From NCBI GenBank assembly GCA_016223105.1, contig JACRPR010000083.1:1-32723 (forward strand): DNA of 32,723 bases, given 5' to 3'. The position numbers were made by a program, and so were the translations under genes. Shown here one piece after another: positions 23,701 through 31,102 of this stretch; position 1 is the first letter of the stretch; each line of letters starts with the position of its first letter. Under the pieces are notes generated by a model. That model was not told where the DNA came from. It ran no database searches and worked only from the letters and a program-made list of their open reading frames with translations. This stretch comes from Chloroflexota bacterium. GTDB lineage: Bacteria > Chloroflexota > Anaerolineae > UBA4142.

Positions 23701-25030
23701 TCCTGAGTTCTTTCCGACCTATCCAGACAGAAACTATCTGGCGAATTTCAATCGCAACCCGCCCACTCCAATTGGTAATTTTCCATTTGGGCGTATGGCG
23801 AATCCATTGCTGGAAGACTGGAGTGTGGTCACGGGAAACAAACAAGATGCCATACGCGGGCAGATGCAAGCCAAAGTTTTTGATCCGTACTTGGGCAATC
23901 CAAGGATTCAGCCAAGAGCAGTTCCCCCTAATTTTCAAACGACGTACTTTGGATTAAATACTGCCCAAGCCGTGCAGAGAATGAATGATCGTTTGGGAGG
24001 TATTGCTCAGAACGTGTGTGTGATCTATGGGACGGGAGTTAATACGCTCGAAGGTTACGACGTCGCAAATCCTCAAAATAGTACCCCTTACTGGTTCAAT
24101 GGTCGGCGTGAACCTGAACAAGATATAATGAGAACCGATGGCGATGATATCGTGCTTGTCGTTAGCGGCAACCCGGTAGGCATCTGGTCAGTTGGAGAGC
24201 AGAACAAGCGGAAAGTTGATATTAAGCACGAAGCCATAACCGGGCACCCTGATACGGTTGAGAAAGTTGGCGAATGTCTCACGCATCTCGCTCTTCCCTC
24301 TGGAATGTTGCCGGCAGTACCCAGAGCGGCTACGGCGAGCGCTGACTTGGCAAACAGAGTCCTCATCATCAATGCGCCTGATTCGGTAGAGCTGATGCTC
24401 ATTGATTCACGCGGGCGTCGTCTCGGCTTCAATCCGTCTGGAGGCAAAGATTGGATGGAAATTCCGAATAGCCACTACTCTCGTGATTCCAAAACCGCGC
24501 AAAGGCACTTGATTCTCCACGCTCCCGAGATCGGTAACTATAATCTTACCATCACAGGTGCGAGAAACGGCAAGTACACCGTGATGGCAACTTTCGGGGA
24601 GGGCGCGCGGATCGCCAATCTTTTCATTGACACGGACACAATCAGTCGAAATCAGGTGCGAACGAAATCGTTCAGGGTGACTGCGACGGTCGCGGAGGTT
24701 CCAGCCCCGCCTTCGGTTGTGGCTGGACAGGATTTGTCTGGCGTTATCGGCGTGCCAGTGATGTTCGCAGGTTCCTTCACCGACCCTAACCCGAATGACA
24801 CACACAGGATCGTGTGGGACTTTGGAGATAGCAACACGGCAACCGGTTCTTTGAACCCAACGCACATTTATCGTCGCGTTGGCACATTTACGGTTACTTT
24901 GACAGTGACAGATAGCTTTGGCTTTGCAGTCAGCAAGACGCTAAAAGTGAATGTCGCGGCATCACCGGGTGCAACCACACCTACTCGCGCGCAAACGCCT
25001 CTAGCATCTGCGACGCCGACCCGCCGCTGA
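20729..25030 (+). CDS. Large secreted protein with LCAT-like lipase and PKD domains
   Basis: About 1430 residues. In order: signal peptide (RFALTILFLIVFCASVFA), Thr-Pro-rich linker, a small beta domain, a long repetitive beta region (nt 21300-22430, probably a propeller), a 70-residue Thr-Pro spacer (nt 22440-22650), an alpha/beta hydrolase of the lecithin:cholesterol acyltransferase type with nucleophile motif GHSTG at nt 23390-23404, a beta region, and a PKD domain (VWDFGDSNTATG, HIYRRVGTFTVTLTV, nt 24715-24960). It should act on lipids or esters outside the cell. The start is uncertain: GTG 20729 is in frame, but the well-placed GGAGG points to ATG 20736, out of frame by one base across a run of eight G at 20764-20771. 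Confidence 0.8.
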   Translation: MSDARPGFHNPTGGVRFALTILFLIVFCASVFAPTDSTSANDAQVLAATATLTPTKTLTRTATIIALPPKSATASPNPTRTRTPTALSSTPRISRRLVPGIYHLRGVIQTTTTGGMIWQTERGTLDVQLNSQTRLRGNARALTVQQLNAGNFLDGLIRVEVTGKILALHLTRLDSPLPIARQAPPQSKQTNVLAAIDWTVPINLAEGMSMPDAPAIATDAAGNIAAMWYADTPSAGQWIRLKRVGSRQWSAPQYLDFAGSGAWNSSLALVGGDQLFWVAEDGAGNIRYAAGTWDQNGLTWRVSQTLSANGLSYNARIGTTNWNGQVQIHVTWIQVDDDGNGGSISRVMYRQGRPATNTWSSSIILYENAEFTETASASAPGNSAFVGIVYATYSCIGGVCAPLYYRECDLAAAGGDCAGGAWSAPEFVVENPRSAVLTFDRHANTHVAWQGFGAGFTMNHRARLRAGGWSAASVLFDGGRIGDFNPNPIISAGGIDNVLVAWNDSQLNPNELRYNHYDGSQWSGVTTLSSDASGIFTWGAVATDGLGGTHLVWRGANDQVYYAETGVAMPPTATPTATATSTPTPTNTATATATNTPTATATNTPTPTATRTATATRMLTATRTPTRTRTPTRTPMPTPQSLISIKATDANGNEVSVQNLNGDGWPSPNPIMVVVTITNPRSTRSMVQISTQFSSVGNLVRFYLWSRESECLDAPDPDNRNPYSRTRMNTTCHLNLDSHETRTLKWGLWIQPSRAGQLNLSTRGTIIAGGITGRDEKTVRVPLAQIYPIVFLTGLGATEPPTYDQDNSHLWIGNIAGHYNELYETLLKMGYEMDKTLFLFPYDWLRGNMESALHLRDDRLTLSARIASGVPWVAGSGNPVGVRFDLIGHSTGNLVARAYIQGPHWRNNVRRYVSIAGPHQGVTKSYAMFEGVAPDLDAIDLLAFNKYAPERAQAAGYGRVECFPGRGCVYILDNEEKYQFVHDPIKGIPILPEFFPTYPDRNYLANFNRNPPTPIGNFPFGRMANPLLEDWSVVTGNKQDAIRGQMQAKVFDPYLGNPRIQPRAVPPNFQTTYFGLNTAQAVQRMNDRLGGIAQNVCVIYGTGVNTLEGYDVANPQNSTPYWFNGRREPEQDIMRTDGDDIVLVVSGNPVGIWSVGEQNKRKVDIKHEAITGHPDTVEKVGECLTHLALPSGMLPAVPRAATASADLANRVLIINAPDSVELMLIDSRGRRLGFNPSGGKDWMEIPNSHYSRDSKTAQRHLILHAPEIGNYNLTITGARNGKYTVMATFGEGARIANLFIDTDTISRNQVRTKSFRVTATVAEVPAPPSVVAGQDLSGVIGVPVMFAGSFTDPNPNDTHRIVWDFGDSNTATGSLNPTHIYRRVGTFTVTLTVTDSFGFAVSKTLKVNVAASPGATTPTRAQTPLASATPTRR
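22440..22650 (+). repeat. Low-complexity Thr-Pro coding repeat
   Basis: Tandem ACN-CCN-ACN-GCN codons encode a flexible TPTAT-type spacer between the propeller-like region and the hydrolase part of the large secreted protein. It is a likely site of slippage and domain exchange. Confidence 0.75.
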
Positions 25031-25062
25031 GTCCAAGATCGCTATTAGCGTGGAGGTATAGG

Positions 25063-26232
25063 ATGGATCCGAAAAAGAAACGCAGATTGGTATGGGTGGG
25101 GTGGCTGTTGGTTGCTGGCTTGCTCTGGTGGAGTTGGTGCTGGGGCTGGTGGGGCAACGACAACCTGTTCTTGCAGTATCTCTTTCATTGCAAATATCCA
25201 CCGCTGAGTGAAGAGACGCGCTATCCTGCAAGCGTTGATGTGTTAGTCTCAGAGTGCGTAGACGCGCACCTTGAAGACATCTCGCCAAACGGAAGATACC
25301 TGATAGTCAGCTATCCAGGCACCGAGTTCCCAACCCAGCCCTTGGGAGCATATCTATACGATCTGCAGAGCAAAGAGCTAAAACCCGTCAACGGGATTGA
25401 TGCGGGAGATTTCAGCCCGCGGTTCGTCACGGATGACTGGTTACTTGAGATCAGACGGGAGCCCTATAGAATAAAATGGGAAGAAACTAAGTTAGCTCTG
25501 GTAAACCCGCGTAACGGTCGCCGGCTGGTACTCAACCGGGTGCCAATGTCACCGAACCATGAGATAGAGTCAGGTATGCTCCAGTTCTTTCATACCGCTG
25601 AACAGGTGTACGTTCTGGAGTTGGGTCTGGCAGTGGCATTGGCGCCCAATTTTGTGGAACATCCAGAGGCGAACTTTGTTTTAGGAAGACAATTCGATGG
25701 ACCAACTGACATGGAAAGGATTAGGAAGATCCTGGATGAGAATGGTATCCCCTATCAAGTCCAGGTGCCGTATGCCTATCCACCTACCAGCTATGGTGAG
25801 GATCTATCACGCAATCGCTTGTTCAAATATTACTTTGGCATCTACCTGGTCTCCAACAACGAAATGGTTTTCCCAGCCCTAGTGGAGGTGTATCTTTCTA
25901 GTAACTTTAGGGATGCTGGATGGGCGTATGAAGACCGTGGTGTGATCCTGGATGGAGGACAGACATATCTGATTGGTGGTGGTGATAGTATTTCCTGTTG
26001 CGGACCCAAATGGTTTCCCGTGGCACGACCGATCCTGCTCCTCAAGGTACCCAAGGAATATCTCTCACCAGAATTGCGTCAGCAAGAAGAAATGCATGAA
26101 GCATGGGAGCAAACTGCCAAGGCACTCGCGGCGGTCGTGTTCTGGGTTGGGTGGATGGCGCTCGCGTGGGTTTGTGCAACACTCTTCGGGTGGCGCGACC
26201 AGGTTCAAGGTTGGCGGAAACGTAAACAGTGA
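25063..26232 (+). CDS. Membrane-anchored protein of unknown function
   Basis: GGAGGTATAGG precedes the ATG. The 389-residue product has an N-terminal Trp-rich membrane segment (about 9-31), a large presumably extracytoplasmic region with beta-strand patterns (LEDISPNGRYLIVSYPG resembles a PD40-type strand), a CC pair near residue 316, and a C-terminal membrane helix (about 355-375) with a basic tail. I do not recognise a named family. Codon use is clearly less GCG/CGC-rich than in the flanking respiratory genes. A homologous tail fragment in another frame follows its stop codon. Confidence 0.7.
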   Translation: MDPKKKRRLVWVGWLLVAGLLWWSWCWGWWGNDNLFLQYLFHCKYPPLSEETRYPASVDVLVSECVDAHLEDISPNGRYLIVSYPGTEFPTQPLGAYLYDLQSKELKPVNGIDAGDFSPRFVTDDWLLEIRREPYRIKWEETKLALVNPRNGRRLVLNRVPMSPNHEIESGMLQFFHTAEQVYVLELGLAVALAPNFVEHPEANFVLGRQFDGPTDMERIRKILDENGIPYQVQVPYAYPPTSYGEDLSRNRLFKYYFGIYLVSNNEMVFPALVEVYLSSNFRDAGWAYEDRGVILDGGQTYLIGGGDSISCCGPKWFPVARPILLLKVPKEYLSPELRQQEEMHEAWEQTAKALAAVVFWVGWMALAWVCATLFGWRDQVQGWRKRKQ

Positions 26233-26252
26233 ATCACGTTGTATGTCGCGTA

Positions 26253-26429
26253 ACATTTATCCACCCGAACGTTGCCAAGTTCGGTCATCTGAATACGGTA
26301 AAAGCGAACGTCTATGTGCCGAACGGCGCGCTATGGCTTCGTGAAAAGACAACTGCCACAGGGTCGTTCATTGCCAAGTAGATCGTCGTCGGCGAAGGAG
26401 TCGAACTGACATTGGCAAGCGGGTTCTAA
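26253..26429 (+). pseudogene. Fragment of a surface-protein tail, copy 1
   Basis: A frame without its own start encodes NVAKFGHLNTVKANVYVP, NGALWLREKTTATGSFIAK, then an in-frame TAG (26379) and IVVGEGVELTLASGF to TAA. The pattern (VYxPxGxLWLRxxTxATGxFIA) is a C-terminal tail found in secreted Chloroflexi-type proteins. It matches copy 2 at 27450-27600 closely in protein and about three-quarters in DNA. It is broken by the TAG and lacks the body of its gene. Confidence 0.7.
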
Positions 26430-26433
26430 GAAA

Positions 26434-27546
26434 ATGGATCGCACTATGCGTTACCGGATATTCCTCACCTTGCTGTTCTTGGTTTTATACTCATGGGTGA
26501 TGGTGCTATCCGCTTGTCGTTCAACGGAGACCCGGCAGATTGCCTTCTTTTCCACGCTTGAACCTTATGGCACCGGCAAAAGTGATATTCACGTTGTGAA
26601 TGCCGATGGCAGTGCTCAGAAGCAACTCACGATCACAGGGGACAACCGTTACCCAACTTGGTCACCAAGTGGGCAACACATATCTTTCGTGTCTGTACGT
26701 ACCGGCGGTAGCGAAATCTATGTGATGGTTAACGACGGTAGCCGTCAGACGCGCCTCACGAATGTTAGCAATGTCGCTATGGATTGGGCGTTTCCAACCT
26801 GGTCTCCAGACGGTCAAGAAATTGCCTTCGAGTACTTCGAGGGTTACGGGACCATCTACACGGTCAGTGCGGATGGCAAGCGTATAAGGAAAATCACTTC
26901 CGGGTTTGATGCCCGGACCCCAAGATGGTCCCCAAGTGGTAACAAAATTGCCTTTTGGTATCTCAGAGAACATCGCGCCCCATCCCAAGTTGCTGTGATA
27001 AATGTTAATGGCAACGATTGGCAGTTACTTGCCGATGGCGCAAACCAAGTGTGGTCACCTGATGGTCGGAAGATTGCCTTTGTCTCGGATAACGAGATTC
27101 ATGTGATAAATGCCAATGGAAGTGATTTGACGCGTCTCACTCAAATTGGAGTTGCGGTTTTGGCATTTTCGCATCCAACCTGGTCCCCCGACGGTCAGCG
27201 CATTGCTTTTGTATCTGGGCGCGATGGCAGTGGCTTGATTCGCCTCACCGACAACCCAGCCAACGACGATTCACCAGCGTGGTCTCCCGACGGCAAGCAA
27301 ATCGCTTTCGTATCCGACCGCGATGGAAATCGCGAGATTTACGTGATGAACGCAGATGGAAGCAATCCGAAACGCCTCACCAACAGTCAAGCCACAAATG
27401 GAATCCTACTTGGGCACCCAAGTAGAATTCGTTTTCCGAATCTATTTGGACAATTTGGACATCCACCTGAGCGTTGCCAGGTTTGGCGAGCACAACACCG
27501 TGAAAGCGAATGTCTATGTGCCGCATGGTTTGCTGTGGTTGCGTGA
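26434..27546 (+). CDS. TolB-like PD40 beta-propeller lipoprotein
   Basis: The 370-residue protein begins with a lipoprotein signal (VMVLSAC, lipidated C28; the alternative start is Met5) and carries at least six PD40 repeats of the form PTWSPDGQRIAFVS, interleaved with INANGSDLTRLT strands. Such propellers bind proteins or sugars at the cell surface. The recognisable repeat ends at about nt 27390; the last 50 residues (from about NGILLG) have no family character, and a homologous tail continues in another frame. So the end of this gene appears frameshifted. Base composition is that of the atypical region. Confidence 0.75.
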   Translation: MDRTMRYRIFLTLLFLVLYSWVMVLSACRSTETRQIAFFSTLEPYGTGKSDIHVVNADGSAQKQLTITGDNRYPTWSPSGQHISFVSVRTGGSEIYVMVNDGSRQTRLTNVSNVAMDWAFPTWSPDGQEIAFEYFEGYGTIYTVSADGKRIRKITSGFDARTPRWSPSGNKIAFWYLREHRAPSQVAVINVNGNDWQLLADGANQVWSPDGRKIAFVSDNEIHVINANGSDLTRLTQIGVAVLAFSHPTWSPDGQRIAFVSGRDGSGLIRLTDNPANDDSPAWSPDGKQIAFVSDRDGNREIYVMNADGSNPKRLTNSQATNGILLGHPSRIRFPNLFGQFGHPPERCQVWRAQHRESECLCAAWFAVVA

Positions 27547-27631
27547 AAAGACATCTGCAACCGGCGCGTTCATTGCGAAATGGATCCTCGTTGGCGAGCA
27601 GGTGGATTCTAAAATTAAAGGGGCTGGTTAG
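27413..27631 (+). pseudogene. Surface-protein tail, copy 2, out of frame with the PD40 gene
   Basis: Frame 2 of the overlap encodes GTQVEFVFRIYLDNLDIHL, SVARFGEHNTVKANVYVP, HGLLWLREKTSATGAFIAKW and ILVGEQVDSKIKGAG to a TAG. It has no start of its own and would join the PD40 gene if one base were changed near 27390-27412. It matches copy 1 at 26253-26429. Confidence 0.65.
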
Positions 27632-27651
27632 CACAATCCGCTAACCAGCCC
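27621..27651. repeat. Perfect hairpin before the small membrane gene
   Basis: GGGCTGGTTAGC and GCTAACCAGCCC form a 12-bp stem around ACAATCC. The TAG of the tail fragment lies in the left arm, and GGGAGG of the next gene follows. Confidence 0.75.
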
Positions 27652-27664
27652 GATGGGAGGCAAG

Positions 27665-28276
27665 ATGAACCACCTCAGTGTGAAACTGCTAGTGGCATGG
27701 GGATGTGGTTTGCTCTGGGGAGCAAGTCTAATTATCATGGTCGGTCTCTCGCTGAGCCGCATGCGGCTAGTAGGTCTATTTGCCGGTGGTGGGGACCTAT
27801 CCCCTGAAGCGACGTTGGGTATATGGCTGTGTTGGCTTGCGATGTTTGGCTCACCCTCGCTCCTTGGTTTCTTTCTTGCACGCAACTGGCGGAGTGTGTT
27901 GATTGGTTTATGCGCCGCCCCAGTCGGTGTGATCGGTGTGCTTGCCTGCTACTGGTTGATAAACGTGCCTATCGCCACGCTGTTCGAATATCTTGGCTTA
28001 TCAAGCATAGCACAGAGCTACGTCGTGGCTTTTACTAGTCTCGTCAGCGCATTTGCCGCACCAGTGATCGGAGTTGTGGTTCTGGGAAGTACGAAACCCT
28101 ATCCGCATCGGCTCAAAGGATTAGGGATAGGATTGATTGCTGGAGTGGCGTTAGTGTTTGGCAGTGGCATTCTACTGAGCCAGACTGCTTCTGCGGATGC
28201 TAACATATTTCATCTCCTTTGGCAGGCACCCCCTTTGGTCTGGGTAAGCGTAGTCTACTTGATGGAATGTTTTTGA
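27665..28276 (+). CDS. Polytopic membrane protein, probably frameshifted at the C-terminus
   Basis: The ATG at 27665 has GGGAGG before it. The 203-residue product has five or six hydrophobic segments and no recognisable motif. It stops at a TGA at 28274, but the next frame continues directly as GMFLILVTICLPFVIVAKFY to a TAA at 28330, a convincing last membrane helix. The natural protein was probably about 20 residues longer, and a one-base shift occurred near 28250-28270. Composition is atypical, as for its upstream neighbours. Confidence 0.6.
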   Translation: MNHLSVKLLVAWGCGLLWGASLIIMVGLSLSRMRLVGLFAGGGDLSPEATLGIWLCWLAMFGSPSLLGFFLARNWRSVLIGLCAAPVGVIGVLACYWLINVPIATLFEYLGLSSIAQSYVVAFTSLVSAFAAPVIGVVVLGSTKPYPHRLKGLGIGLIAGVALVFGSGILLSQTASADANIFHLLWQAPPLVWVSVVYLMECF

Positions 28277-28332
28277 TTCTTGTAACCATCTGTTTGCCCT
28301 TTGTGATCGTTGCTAAATTCTATCTTCCGTAA

Positions 28333-28419
28333 ATGGTAGACGAACCGCGCCAAGGGATTCGGATTGGCATCGCGGCATTGGCGTTGCTTTCGCTGGAAAT
28401 GCTGGGTTGGCGCGCCTGA
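28333..28419 (+). CDS. Possible 28-residue peptide or fragment
   Basis: An ATG directly follows the TAA at 28330-28332 and encodes MVDEPRQGIRIGIAALALLS and a few further residues to TGA. It may be the remains of a membrane protein. It has no ribosome site, so expression is doubtful. Confidence 0.2.
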   Translation: MVDEPRQGIRIGIAALALLSLEMLGWRA

Positions 28420-28421
28420 TG

Positions 28422-28457
28422 AATTTAAAACACGGCGAGACATCCCGGCTCGCCGCG
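28422..28457 (-). terminator. Terminator of the minus-strand lipoprotein gene
   Basis: CGGCGAG (28433-28439) pairs with CTCGCCG (28449-28455); on the minus strand the stem is followed by TGTTTTAAATT. It lies 24 bases after the lipoprotein stop. Confidence 0.75.
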
Positions 28458-28480
28458 TTTCATTTCACATTGATCTCTGT

Positions 28481-29191
28481 CTACGCGTAATCCCCGCCGC
28501 ACTTGATCGCGAGCGTGGTGTGATCCGCGCCGTTGTACCACTTGAGCGTTTTGAAATACGGACCCGGCTCGTCGTTGTACCACACCTGGGTTTCCGCGTT
28601 CGCGCGCGACGCGCACGCGGCGCGATGATTTTGCAAGCCCGGCACCCAAGGTCCCACTTTGACTTCGTTGAAACCAGGTTTGATCTCGGCTTGCGTGGGC
28701 GCGCTTTGCGTCGCGCCGCTGTTGCCCGGCGGAAACGTCATCGCGATTTTGTAACGCCCGGCGGGAGCGGCGGGCGCGGGAATCGTATCGCACACGCCGA
28801 CGCGAAAATAACGCGGCGTCGTGTCCCAGATCAATTCGGGGTCTGGAATAATGTACATCACGTAAATCCCCGGCGCGGCTTTGCCGATCATTCCCGCGCA
28901 AATTTGCGCCGCGCTCGGCGTCGGACTTGGACCCGCGGGCGTGGCGGTGCGCGTTGGCGTGCGCGTGCGAAGCGCGGTCGCGGTCGCGCTCGGTTTCGGT
29001 GTGAGCGTTGGCGTGTTGGTCGGCGCGGGCGTGAACGTTTGTGTTGCCGTCGCAGTTGCGGTTGGCGGTGGCGTTGCGGTGATCGTCGCGGTGGGCACCG
29101 TGGTTGCTGTCGGCGCGGGCGTTGGCGTCGCGCTCGCGCACGCGTTGAGCATTAGCGCGATCAAAATTGAAACGCTGATCGACGCGAGCAT
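28481..29191 (-). CDS. Thr-Pro-rich surface lipoprotein
   Basis: The start is set at the ATG at 29191, where a lipoprotein signal begins (MLASISVSILIALMLNAC, C18); no Shine-Dalgarno sequence is visible because a palindromic element lies immediately upstream. A spacer of about 75 residues rich in Thr, Pro and Ala follows, then a domain of about 140 residues with Cys in AAQICAG, VGVCDTI, RAACASR and AIKCGGDY, perhaps two disulfides, and a VMYIIPDPELIWDTTPRYF strand region. I do not recognise this domain. It is probably displayed on the cell surface. Confidence 0.7.
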   Translation of the reverse strand: MLASISVSILIALMLNACASATPTPAPTATTVPTATITATPPPTATATATQTFTPAPTNTPTLTPKPSATATALRTRTPTRTATPAGPSPTPSAAQICAGMIGKAAPGIYVMYIIPDPELIWDTTPRYFRVGVCDTIPAPAAPAGRYKIAMTFPPGNSGATQSAPTQAEIKPGFNEVKVGPWVPGLQNHRAACASRANAETQVWYNDEPGPYFKTLKWYNGADHTTLAIKCGGDYA

Positions 29192-29196
29192 TGGAC

Positions 29197-29246
29197 TCGA
29201 CGCTTTAGCGGGTTGCTTACTGTGGAACAACCGCGTAAACGCTCGA
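29197..29246. repeat. Palindromic repeat element, copy 1
   Basis: TCGACGCTTTAGCGGGTTG and CAACCGCGTAAACGCTCGA form an imperfect 19-bp hairpin. A second copy with the same ends but a different centre is at 32317-32373. Confidence 0.65.
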
Positions 29247-29277
29247 CTCCAAGTCCGTGATTCAAATTTCCTCGTTT

Positions 29278-30171
29278 TCAAAATTTCACCTCGTTCAACA
29301 ATGCGCCGCTGATATTTCCGCCGCTCACGATGATGCCAACGCGTTTCAAATTTGCCGGGATGCGCTGTTGCATCACCGCGGCAATCGGCACCGCGCCGGT
29401 CGGCTCGACGATCATTTTCATGCGCGAAATCACAAAGCGCACCGCGTCCAAAATTTCCGCGTCGCTCACGATCACAATCTCGCGCAACAACGCGCGCATA
29501 ATCGCGAACGTGAGTGTGCCGATCGCTTGCGTGCGAATTCCATCCGCGATCGTCGCGGGCGGCGCGGCGATGCGCGGTTGCAATCCGCGCGCGGCAATCG
29601 CGCACCCGCTGATCAACCCGCCGCCGCCGACCGGCGTGATCAGCGCGTCGAGATCCGGAATCTCTTCGCACAGTTCGAGCGCGGCAGTGCCTTGTCCCGC
29701 GATGATGTGCGGATCGTCGAACGGCGGCACGAGCGTTAGTCCGCGTTCTTGCGCGAGTTGGCGCGCGATTTCTTCGCGGCTCGTTTTTTGCCGGTCGTTG
29801 AGAATCACCTCCGCGCCGTACCCACGCGTCGCTGTGAGTTTGATCGCGGGTGCGTCGTCCGGCATAACAATCGTCGCGGGAATGTTGAGTAGTTGCGCCG
29901 CGAGCGCGATGCCTTGCGCGTGATTGCCGGACGAGAACGCGACAATGCCGCGTTGTTTTTCTTCATCGCGCAATTGACTCAACCGATTGTACGCGCCGCG
30001 AAATTTGAACGCGCCGGCGCGTTGAAAATTTTCGCACTTGAAAAACACTTTGCGTCCGGTCAACGCGTTGAACGTGCGCGACGTCAGCACCGGCGTACGA
30101 TGCGCGATGCCGCGCAAGCGCTCCGCCGCCGCGCGCACATCGGCAAACGAAACCGGCAAATCAGCAGACAT
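29278..30171 (-). CDS. Threonine/serine dehydratase-like PLP enzyme
   Basis: The ATG at 30171, with GAGGTG before it, is preferred to the GTG nine bases upstream. The 297-residue protein is a fold-type II PLP enzyme: PLP lysine K56 in GAFKFRGA, the substrate loop SSGNHAQG, and the glycine loop VGGGGLISG. It should deaminate threonine or serine to a keto acid. Compared with the family, the piece after the glycine loop is too short: ARGLQPRI is followed at once by AAPPATIADG, so the strand that normally reads V-x-GVEP and a helix are missing, about 20-25 residues. It may be catalytically impaired or a divergent subtype. Confidence 0.83.
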   Translation of the reverse strand: MSADLPVSFADVRAAAERLRGIAHRTPVLTSRTFNALTGRKVFFKCENFQRAGAFKFRGAYNRLSQLRDEEKQRGIVAFSSGNHAQGIALAAQLLNIPATIVMPDDAPAIKLTATRGYGAEVILNDRQKTSREEIARQLAQERGLTLVPPFDDPHIIAGQGTAALELCEEIPDLDALITPVGGGGLISGCAIAARGLQPRIAAPPATIADGIRTQAIGTLTFAIMRALLREIVIVSDAEILDAVRFVISRMKMIVEPTGAVPIAAVMQQRIPANLKRVGIIVSGGNISGALLNEVKF

Positions 30172-30238
30172 TTTTTTCACCTCGAATGGAATGACGGCAT
30201 TATATCACGGCGCGCCAAATCGCGCAGAAACAATAAAT

Positions 30239-30305
30239 ATTTCCACTGACGTAAAGGAACACGGACATTTTTATTTTATCGGTGTTCTTTTCCGCCGGTG
30301 GAAAT
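30239..30305. repeat. Nested inverted repeats in the gap before the HTH gene
   Basis: ATTTCCAC (30239-30246) pairs with GTGGAAAT (30298-30305), and inside it GAACAC (30257-30262) with GTGTTC (30282-30287), followed by TTTT. The rest of the 30172-30473 gap shows no gene and no convincing promoter to my eye. Confidence 0.35.
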
Positions 30306-30473
30306 TTTCTTTGATCGCGCCACGCGGCAGAATGGGATAGATTTCAAGAGATTTTCAGATCGAATTTATCACGAAAGTTACCGAACCGTCATTTGATTTG
30401 GACTTGAATCGGACTCGCATCCATTATCATTACAATAGTCGCCACGGCGGCAAGTTTACCCACGGAGGGTTTT

Positions 30474-31094
30474 TTGTTGACGCAGACTGTTTCGCGCGAT
30501 TGGCTTTCGATCCACGATGCCAGTCGCCTCCTCGGTGTCCACATCGGCACGGTGCGCGAGTGGGCAGATGCCGGCGTTCTGCCCAGTTATCGCACGCCCG
30601 GCGGGCATCGCCGCTTTTCCGCATCCGACCTCGCTACGTTTCTCCGCCAACGCAAAACGCAGTCGGAACATTCCCCAGTTCAACAAATGATCGGCGCCAT
30701 GCGCGAGGAAATTCACGCGCATCCGCCCGCACGCGCGTCCTGGTTTCAATCTGGGATCGCGCTGAACGACGCGCATCGCCAACAACAACGCGCGATCGGT
30801 CAACGTTTGCTCGCGTGCGTTGTCGCGTTCGTCGAAGACGCGCACGCGCGCGAAACATTGCTCGACGAAGGTCGCCGCATCGCGCGCGAGTATGGCGCGT
30901 TGCTCGCGACGAATGGCATGAGCGCGGGCAACGCCGCGCGCGCGACAATTTATTTTCGCGGGTTGATTTTGAAAACCGTGCTCGATGTGCATCTCGGCGC
31001 GCGCACCGGCGATGAAGAGGACGCGCGCTTGTTCCAACGCGTCAGCGCGTTCCTCGACGAAATTCTGCTCGCGCTTCTCGACGCGTATCCGTAG
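30474..31094 (+). CDS. Excisionase/MerR-type HTH regulator
   Basis: There is no suitable ATG; two adjacent TTG codons (30474 and 30477) follow GGAGGG, and either may start. Residues 9-60 are a MerR-like DNA-binding domain (LSIHDASRLLGVHIGTVREW and RTPGGHRRFSASDL). The C-terminal 140 residues are all-helical and unlike known effector domains. In domain style it resembles the PocR regulator at 9539. It lies upstream of a radical SAM gene in the same direction, separated by a folding repeat, and may control it. Confidence 0.78.
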   Translation: MLTQTVSRDWLSIHDASRLLGVHIGTVREWADAGVLPSYRTPGGHRRFSASDLATFLRQRKTQSEHSPVQQMIGAMREEIHAHPPARASWFQSGIALNDAHRQQQRAIGQRLLACVVAFVEDAHARETLLDEGRRIAREYGALLATNGMSAGNAARATIYFRGLILKTVLDVHLGARTGDEEDARLFQRVSAFLDEILLALLDAYP

Positions 31095-31102
31095 AAAACA
31101 AA

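Noticed and set aside
26379..26381. In-frame TAG in the tail fragment as a pyrrolysine or recoded codon
   Set aside because: The fragment has no start and the second copy has Trp at this place, so simple decay is sufficient.
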